A stretch of 42,875 nt of DNA from Deltaproteobacteria bacterium (GTDB taxonomy: Bacteria > Desulfobacterota > Desulfuromonadia > Geobacterales > Pseudopelobacteraceae): NCBI GenBank assembly GCA_019162745.1, contig JAFLLC010000090.1, positions 1 to 42,875 on the forward strand. Direction: 5' to 3'. How positions within the stretch are numbered: position 1 is the first letter of the stretch; the number at the start of each line of letters is the position of its first letter. Both the position numbers and the translations under genes were made by a program. This document shows, piece after piece, positions 37,857 to 42,875 of the stretch. The notes below the pieces were generated by a model. That model had not been told where the DNA came from and made no database searches. It saw nothing but the letters and a program-made list of their open reading frames with translations.

Positions 37857-39208
37857 ATTTTAATAAGATCCTTTTCAAGTTTGGCAAGTGTCCTGCCGAT
37901 ATAAACCACAACGATCAGTGCCGCTGACCAGGTTATCACTAAAATCCCCCACCAGACGCCGACCAGTCCCAACCCCATGACCGTCGTAAACAGGTGAAAC
38001 ACAAACAGCGGTCCGGCTATCTGGCGGTAGAGCCCGATAGTGAGGCCGAACATCGGCATTCTGATTCCCTGCATGGCGGACACATTGATGTAGAGCAGAA
38101 CGTACGCCGGCATTACAAACGCTTCTATAGCCAGAAATCTTGCTCCGGCTTCAATAACGGAGGAATCTTTGGTGAAGAGCCCCATTAATTGGTGGCGGTA
38201 CAATAGTGCGGCGGCAGTCCCGCAGAGAGCAAACATAACTCCGTAGCGGAGCGAGACCCGGACTGTTTCGCGAATTCGATCGATTCTCCCGGCTCCGAAA
38301 TTCTGGGCGGTGAGGGCCAGCGTGGAAATATTCAGCCCCATAACCGGCAGCAGCGCGATTTGCTCGATCCGCGTACCAATGCCATAAGCAGCGACAGCCT
38401 GCTCACCAAAGCGTCCTACAAACCAGGTGATGATGAAGATCCCGAGCGAGACGGTCATCATATTCATGGCTGATGGATACCCCTGCCTGAAAAGCTCGCG
38501 GAAATAGCTCCAGCGCGGCCGAAGATCAGCAAGACAGAAAGAGGGCATACTGCCGGTTTTAGATAATTGCCTGAACAGATAAATACCACCAAGGCACTGG
38601 ATAAAAACTGTAGCCAGGGCAACCCCGGCCAGTCCAAGCGCCGGTACACCGGCACCGCCGTACATAAACCACGGATCCAGAACCAGATTGAGAAAAAAAC
38701 CGCCGATCAGGAAATTGCGATACGCCAGGGTGTTGCCGTGTGAGTTGAGAATGGCATTCATCACGAAGTTAAGCAGAAAAAAAGTGCTGCCGGCAAAAAT
38801 CACATTCATGTAACTGAGCGCCAGGGAAAGGTATGCCCCCCGGGCTCCCATCAGAATAAAAATGTGCGGAGCCAGTATCAATCCAGCCGCAGTCAGCAGC
38901 AGTGCATGGAACAGGGCAAAAGAGAGTGACTGCAACAGGTAGCGCCGGGCTTCGTCATGATCCTTGCGCCCGAGGGCGTTCCCGATCAGCGTGGTTGCAC
39001 CGGTTGATACGCCGCTGCCGATCGCCAGGATCAGAAAAAAAACCGGGAAGGATAGTGACATGGCGGCCAGGGCGCTGGTCGAAAGTTGTCCGCCATACCA
39101 GGTGTCTACGACATTGAACATGGTGTTGAAGAAAAAACCGGTTCCGGCCGGTATGGCCAGGCGTCTTACGAGCTGTGGAATTGGCGCGGATGTCAGATCG
39201 GAAGTCAT
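37853..39208 (-). CDS. MATE family efflux transporter
   Basis: A twelve-helix multidrug/metabolite-cation antiporter of 451 aa. The first half opens PIPQLVRRLAIPAGTGFFFN and VVDTWYGGQLSTSALAAMSL. It continues with GVSTGATTLIGNALGRKDHD, and the second half repeats the pattern (QGYPSAMNMMTVSLGIFIIT, ALTAQNFGAGRIDRI). The substrate is unknown. An ATG at 39229 is also in frame; neither has a clear ribosome site, and family resemblance starts near the 39208 start. It lies upstream of mtaB on the same strand. Confidence 0.9.
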   Translation of the reverse strand: MTSDLTSAPIPQLVRRLAIPAGTGFFFNTMFNVVDTWYGGQLSTSALAAMSLSFPVFFLILAIGSGVSTGATTLIGNALGRKDHDEARRYLLQSLSFALFHALLLTAAGLILAPHIFILMGARGAYLSLALSYMNVIFAGSTFFLLNFVMNAILNSHGNTLAYRNFLIGGFFLNLVLDPWFMYGGAGVPALGLAGVALATVFIQCLGGIYLFRQLSKTGSMPSFCLADLRPRWSYFRELFRQGYPSAMNMMTVSLGIFIITWFVGRFGEQAVAAYGIGTRIEQIALLPVMGLNISTLALTAQNFGAGRIDRIRETVRVSLRYGVMFALCGTAAALLYRHQLMGLFTKDSSVIEAGARFLAIEAFVMPAYVLLYINVSAMQGIRMPMFGLTIGLYRQIAGPLFVFHLFTTVMGLGLVGVWWGILVITWSAALIVVVYIGRTLAKLEKDLIKI

Positions 39209-39366
39209 AAAAACAGGGTAAGGGGTCATGGGGCAAGGGTCAAGGAAAAACAGTCAGAGTAACAATCTCTTAAGTGTCAAAATAACGGCAAAAAATTTGC
39301 GACCACCCGGAGAAATTGGATGGGGACTAACCTGCCTATCAAGATGGACTCAATTGACGGGCCTTA

Positions 39367-39499
39367 CTACACGAAACCTAATTCAATCCGTTTGCCGAAC
39401 ACCCGAGCGATTTCGAGGATTTTGACGGTAGGGTTGGTCTTGCGGGGGTTTTCCAGGCTGGTAGGAGATGTTGAACTGCCGTGCCACCTCCCTCGCTAC
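39367..39499 (-). pseudogene. Remnant of an XRE-type (antitoxin-like) DNA-binding protein
   Basis: The minus strand carries the end of a helix-turn-helix protein in two frames. From 39499 it reads VAREVARQFNISYQ; after a one-base shift near 39454-39460 it reads SLENPRKTNPTVKILEIARV and then FGKRIELGFV before TAG at 39367. This order (helix-turn-helix, ENP turn, LEIARVFGK, terminal beta strand) is typical of small XRE antitoxins and regulators of the HigA/HipB kind. The first helices are missing, since the AraC gene ends at this exact point. No matching toxin was recognised between 39209 and 39366; that 158-base stretch holds nothing else I can support. Confidence 0.6.
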
Positions 39500-40320
39500 T
39501 ACCCAGAAAAAATCTGTTGTTTGAACTTTCCGGGAGAGATGCCATAGATTGATTTAAAGTGACGTGTCAAATGGCTCTGGTCAGCGAAACCGATCTCCAG
39601 CGCAGTATCAACCAGCGTGTAACCCTTGCAAATCAGCTCACGAGCTCTTTCCAGTCGTAAACGTAACAGGTATGCATAAGGCGTAATCCCTGTCTCCTTC
39701 TTGAAAAACCGAATAAGATGAAATGGAGTACAGTCAAACCTCGCGGATAATTCATTAAGGGAGATATTAACTGACAGCCGACTCTGAAAAAGATCGATAA
39801 TTTTGCGCACACGCATTTTTTCATTGCCAATTACTGGCCCCTGAATTTTTGTGGTCGCATGTCTTCCTGTCAGCAAGCTGAAAGTCTCCAGTAAAGCGGA
39901 CTCTTTTTCTAATAGAGATGTTGAATAATGAAGAATGCTAAATAGCTTGGCTAATAAGTCGAGACATTCAGGATCACGATAAAAATCACTTTTAAATTCA
40001 ACAGAGGCGGGATTAGCGGAACTAAGTTGTCGTGCTACTGATTGAAATAGCGCAGGCTTCACATAAAAGGTCATCAGGCTACGGGATAAACAGTCAATTG
40101 TTCGGTTAGCATGGACTTCACCCGGAGCTACAATGCTAAAACTTGCGGACTGAAGAATGTTTGTGCTGCCACGTTGCGTATACTGTTCGCCGCCGCTCCT
40201 GTTGAACCAGATGCAGTATGTATGATGGAAATGGGCCGGAAAATTAAAACTAACATCAAGGCATGATAGGAGTTCAATTTCATTGAAACCAAATGGCCTG
40301 AAATAATGGATTTTATTCAC
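39499..40320 (-). CDS. AraC family transcriptional regulator
   Basis: A 273-aa regulator with an N-terminal cupin sensor (FPAHFHHTYCIWFNRSGGEQ near residue 30, with VAPGEVHANRT) and a C-terminal double helix-turn-helix. The latter runs from INISLNELSARFDCTPFHLI-like text to the signature ALEIGFADQSHLTRHFKSIY. It likely senses a small molecule and activates its own operon. The start is GTG 40320, overlapping the EamA gene by eight bases. The AAGGAG next to it is too close, while AGGG nine bases upstream fits, so the start is uncertain. Base composition is AT-rich relative to the rest of the window. It abuts the XRE remnant. Confidence 0.88.
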   Translation of the reverse strand: MNKIHYFRPFGFNEIELLSCLDVSFNFPAHFHHTYCIWFNRSGGEQYTQRGSTNILQSASFSIVAPGEVHANRTIDCLSRSLMTFYVKPALFQSVARQLSSANPASVEFKSDFYRDPECLDLLAKLFSILHYSTSLLEKESALLETFSLLTGRHATTKIQGPVIGNEKMRVRKIIDLFQSRLSVNISLNELSARFDCTPFHLIRFFKKETGITPYAYLLRLRLERARELICKGYTLVDTALEIGFADQSHLTRHFKSIYGISPGKFKQQIFSG

Positions 40321-41191
40321 TCCTTTTTACCCTGACAAACCGCTTAATCGTATCCAGAGCAACAAGTGCGGCACCAACAACAATCATAAGGCAAGCTATA
40401 GCAGTATTCCAGCTTGGCTCGGCACGTCCAAAGGAGATTAACATAATAGTAGAAATCAACGGTGCTGTATATGAAAGAGTCCCCAATAACTTAATATTTC
40501 CATGCTTTACGCCATAATCCCAGAAGAAAAATGCTGCCCCAACCGGGCCGACACCCAATGCAATAACAGCAAGCCATTCTGAACGATCCAAGCTTACACT
40601 GTTTTCTAGCAGCAGGTGACATGTTGCTGATAGAAGTGCTGTTACCCCGCAGAAACCGCCTACCAATTCAGTCGGTGATTCGCCGAGCAATCTTGATATT
40701 ATCGAATATGTGGCCCAAATTAATGAACAGGAAAACGCCGCAGCATAGCCGACAATATACTCTGGCTTTAAATTAAGTGATCCTCCCTTGAGCATAATCA
40801 AAGTAGCACCTGCAAACCCGATAAATGCGCCGACAAGATGAAACCAATGCAATTTTTCTTTTGGTAACAATGCGGAAAAAATCACAATGAACAATGGCCA
40901 TAAATAAGCAATGAGACTTGCTTCAACAGCAGGGGCATTTTTAAGGGCAATAAAATATAATATATGGTACCCGAAAAGTCCGAAAACACCGTTTAGCCAC
41001 ACAATAACGGGCTGCTTAAAGCATCTTGAGTTGGCACCTTTAAATCCCCAGAAAAGTAGTCCAACCACAAAAGCAATCGTGAAGGTCATAGCAGTCAATT
41101 GCAGCGGAGGTATTTTATTCGTAAAAGACGTTAACAATGCCAACAATCCCCACATGAGAATGGCACTAAAACCTATCATGGTAGATTTCAT
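40313..41191 (-). CDS. EamA (drug/metabolite) family exporter
   Basis: A ten-helix DMT-superfamily membrane protein of 292 aa with two EamA repeats. The first covers FSAILMWGLLALLTSFTNKI to VEASLIAYLWPLFIVIFSAL; the second covers YAAAFSCSLIWATYSIISRL to GNIKLLGTLSYTAPLISTIM. The AYLWPLF and LSYTAPL segments end each repeat as in YddG-type amino-acid and metabolite exporters. The frame is open to 41284, but GGAG five bases before ATG 41191 fixes the start, leaving 89 bases after the radical SAM stop. Its product may be the one made by the neighbouring radical SAM enzyme, which is inference. Confidence 0.88.
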   Translation of the reverse strand: MKSTMIGFSAILMWGLLALLTSFTNKIPPLQLTAMTFTIAFVVGLLFWGFKGANSRCFKQPVIVWLNGVFGLFGYHILYFIALKNAPAVEASLIAYLWPLFIVIFSALLPKEKLHWFHLVGAFIGFAGATLIMLKGGSLNLKPEYIVGYAAAFSCSLIWATYSIISRLLGESPTELVGGFCGVTALLSATCHLLLENSVSLDRSEWLAVIALGVGPVGAAFFFWDYGVKHGNIKLLGTLSYTAPLISTIMLISFGRAEPSWNTAIACLMIVVGAALVALDTIKRFVRVKRSE

Positions 41192-41280
41192 AGGTTCTCC
41201 AAATAATTTGAAAAAACCGGCAAGTTGAAACTGGCCTAAGTCTATATTCAACAGTTTACCATCCTGTAAAATCACCGTAA

Positions 41281-42875
41281 TCAATCTCTACTAATCGGCC
41301 AAGTGCCGGTCTTTGCAATCAACTCATATCCATCGGCACCAACAGTAGTTATGATTGCAGCGACCCTAGCAAGACTCATCGTATCCCTACACCAACTGCC
41401 ATCTGGTGCATCAAGGCTACCAAATTCATGTGAAAAACCCTCATCTGTATTGTTAATTGTATATTTTCTCAATTCTGCAAAATGCGGTGCACCTGGAAGT
41501 GGAGTAAAAACAAATGGATTTATATATGTTGCCCCAGCGGTCATCAGCATTTTACCGTAGTCAACACTGTTTTTCACGTGCTTCCGAGTTTCCAAGTAAT
41601 TTTCATCCGGGTTAATGAAACCAAGCATTAACCCACAGGTCGTCTTAATGTTGTACTTTTTGAACAACTGTACTATTTTGTGAGTGTGCACTTCAATGGC
41701 ATTGAGCTTTGGTTTATTTGAGGCATCAAGTGATTCATGATTTGCAGTCTCTACGGCTAAATATATACTGTAACATCCACTGTCAGCCATCGCTTTTATG
41801 AACTTTTCAGCAGTCAGCCCATTTCTTCGCGCCAATATAGTATTTCTAAACACGCTATCGTTATTAACACTTGAGTATATGATTTCTTCAGACACTTCAG
41901 GAAGAAGTGCAATGAGATTATACAAACTAACACCACCTTCTTCCATCCATGGCAAATTGTATTTTGTAAGCTTATCAAATACAGTCATTGCCCAAATTGG
42001 ATCATGGAGGAGATGATCATCTTCAAGCATAAACTCTGTTACACCATTAGATTTCAAATAGCTCAGATAACTATCAAAAACTGATTCCTTCATGGATATC
42101 CACCCGCCCTGAAGACCTGGGATAGTGCAAAAATTGCATCGTGTATTACAGCCAAAAGATGAAAATCCGTAAACAAGATGTCCGTGATCTAGCTGTCGTT
42201 CTCCCGCAGAGTGATACCTTCCACTGTAGAGTTTTAAATCTATGAGAGAAAGATCGGGTATGGCAATTTCTGTTATATCAGAAATAAAGCTCCTTTTTTT
42301 TGTATACACTATTTCCCCGTTTGCCCGATAAGCGATACCATTTATTTCAGAAAGATGACGAGAGTTTCTTCCAGTCAGTACGTCGAGCAGCTCGGTAAAT
42401 GTATAATCTGCTTGACCGAGAACAACAAAATCTATAGGAGAAGTCAAAAGTGCCTCTGCTGGGAGACCATTTGAATGAACGCCTCCCATGATTACAGGAA
42501 CATCAGGAGTCATCTGCTTGATAAGATCAGCAACCTCACAGGCATTACCCCATTGATGAGAGTAGGGGCATGTAATCGCAACCACATCTGGTTTGTATAA
42601 TTTCACCTTGTTTGCTAGAGATATTGAGGTTAGGCCATATGATAGTATTGTGCTGTCTTCTGTGCTTTTAAAGTATTCTCTCTCTTCTTCCCATCCCTCG
42701 TATACAACATCAATAATTTTCACATAATATCCTGATTTTTTTGCTAAAGTTCCAATTCGGAGAAGCCCCATAGGTATACCTGCTCGTTTCATTTCTTCCA
42801 AATGGGTAATTCCCATGTCTTTTAGACATAATGTCCGCCAGTAGAATAAAAAAAGGACTCGCCCCTTGCTAACGT
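41281..42875 (-). CDS. B12-binding-type radical SAM protein, 5' end cut by the window edge
   Basis: The frame runs off the right edge. Before the first internal ATG (42816) it reads SKGRVLFLFYWRTLCLKDMG without a stop, and this looks like a genuine family N-terminus, so the true start lies outside. The next part is a cobalamin-binding-like Rossmann domain: IPMGLLRIGTLAKKSGYYVK, VVAITCPYSHQWGNACEVAD with HxxG, VIMGGVHSNGLP and DFVVLGQADYTFTELL. The usual DxHxxG aspartate and the GEGE motif are altered. The radical SAM cluster is C-x3-C-x2-C in FGCNTRCNFCTIPG (C223, C227, C230 counted from 42816), with a TIM-barrel and a C-terminal region ending in TGTWPISRD. The substrate is unknown. It leads the operon with the EamA and AraC genes. 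Confidence 0.85.
   Translation of the reverse strand, partial: VSKGRVLFLFYWRTLCLKDMGITHLEEMKRAGIPMGLLRIGTLAKKSGYYVKIIDVVYEGWEEEREYFKSTEDSTILSYGLTSISLANKVKLYKPDVVAITCPYSHQWGNACEVADLIKQMTPDVPVIMGGVHSNGLPAEALLTSPIDFVVLGQADYTFTELLDVLTGRNSRHLSEINGIAYRANGEIVYTKKRSFISDITEIAIPDLSLIDLKLYSGRYHSAGERQLDHGHLVYGFSSFGCNTRCNFCTIPGLQGGWISMKESVFDSYLSYLKSNGVTEFMLEDDHLLHDPIWAMTVFDKLTKYNLPWMEEGGVSLYNLIALLPEVSEEIIYSSVNNDSVFRNTILARRNGLTAEKFIKAMADSGCYSIYLAVETANHESLDASNKPKLNAIEVHTHKIVQLFKKYNIKTTCGLMLGFINPDENYLETRKHVKNSVDYGKMLMTAGATYINPFVFTPLPGAPHFAELRKYTINNTDEGFSHEFGSLDAPDGSWCRDTMSLARVAAIITTVGADGYELIAKTGTWPISRD

Noticed and set aside
39209-39366. Toxin gene remnant downstream of the XRE remnant
   Set aside because: Translations on both strands give only short pieces with stops and no recognisable toxin motif.

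Overview
This 42.9 kb window looks chromosomal and most resembles a Geobacter-type bacterium (Desulfuromonadota/Desulfuromonadales). The basis is an established lineage association of squalene-hopene cyclase with hpnA, a P-II/glutamine synthetase pair behind a sigma-54 promoter, the queA-tgt-yajC-secD-secF string, PilZ and HDOD proteins, and DUF815/DUF309/class II aldolase neighbours. The genus call is inference; no rRNA or other marker is present. Most of the window is ordinary core genome with tight gene packing and many 1-8 base overlaps. Layout: an outward-facing tRNA-Arg(UCG) sits at the left edge (62-138). Then comes a plus-strand run shc-hpnA-dxs-pyrF-rlmB-trmO-NifX-like (418-7806). It joins hopanoid synthesis to its isoprenoid precursor step, then pyrimidine synthesis and RNA methylation. 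A minus-strand pair follows (class II aldolase and LytM peptidase, 7810-9860), divergent from a PilZ protein. Next is the nitrogen module glnB-glnA (10880-12660) with a canonical sigma-54 promoter and an intrinsic terminator. From 12885 to 17602 lie DUF309, a probable ATT-initiated 43-aa gene, a site-2 protease, an M29 aminopeptidase, a hypothetical protein, a DUF815 ATPase and an HDOD protein. From 17632 to 21558 is a nucleotide-sugar block (rfbB, rfbD, cupin mannose-6-phosphate isomerase, lipoprotein, manC) that supplies dTDP-rhamnose intermediates and GDP-mannose for surface polysaccharide. From 21592 to 24445 is a biotin operon bioF-bioH-bioC preceded by a near-perfect BirA operator. Convergent to it are an ArsR regulator and two orphan peptide-ABC ATPases (24483-26789). 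From 27015 to 33882 are SpoIID/LytB, queA, tgt, yajC, secD, secF and a TPR protein, closed by a strong terminator. recJ and a cation diffusion facilitator follow, then minus-strand mtaB and a MATE exporter. The right end (39.5-42.9 kb) differs in character. It is visibly AT-rich and encodes, on the minus strand, a B12-binding-type radical SAM enzyme (cut by the window edge), an EamA exporter and an AraC regulator. Its inner boundary cuts into a decayed XRE-type DNA-binding gene, so I read it as an acquired block, perhaps making and exporting a small molecule. This is the best candidate for something undescribed. Recurring themes are tRNA anticodon-loop modification (trmO and mtaB both at t6A37; queA and tgt at position 34), cell-envelope construction, and regulation readable directly from DNA (sigma-54, BirA, ArsR operator).
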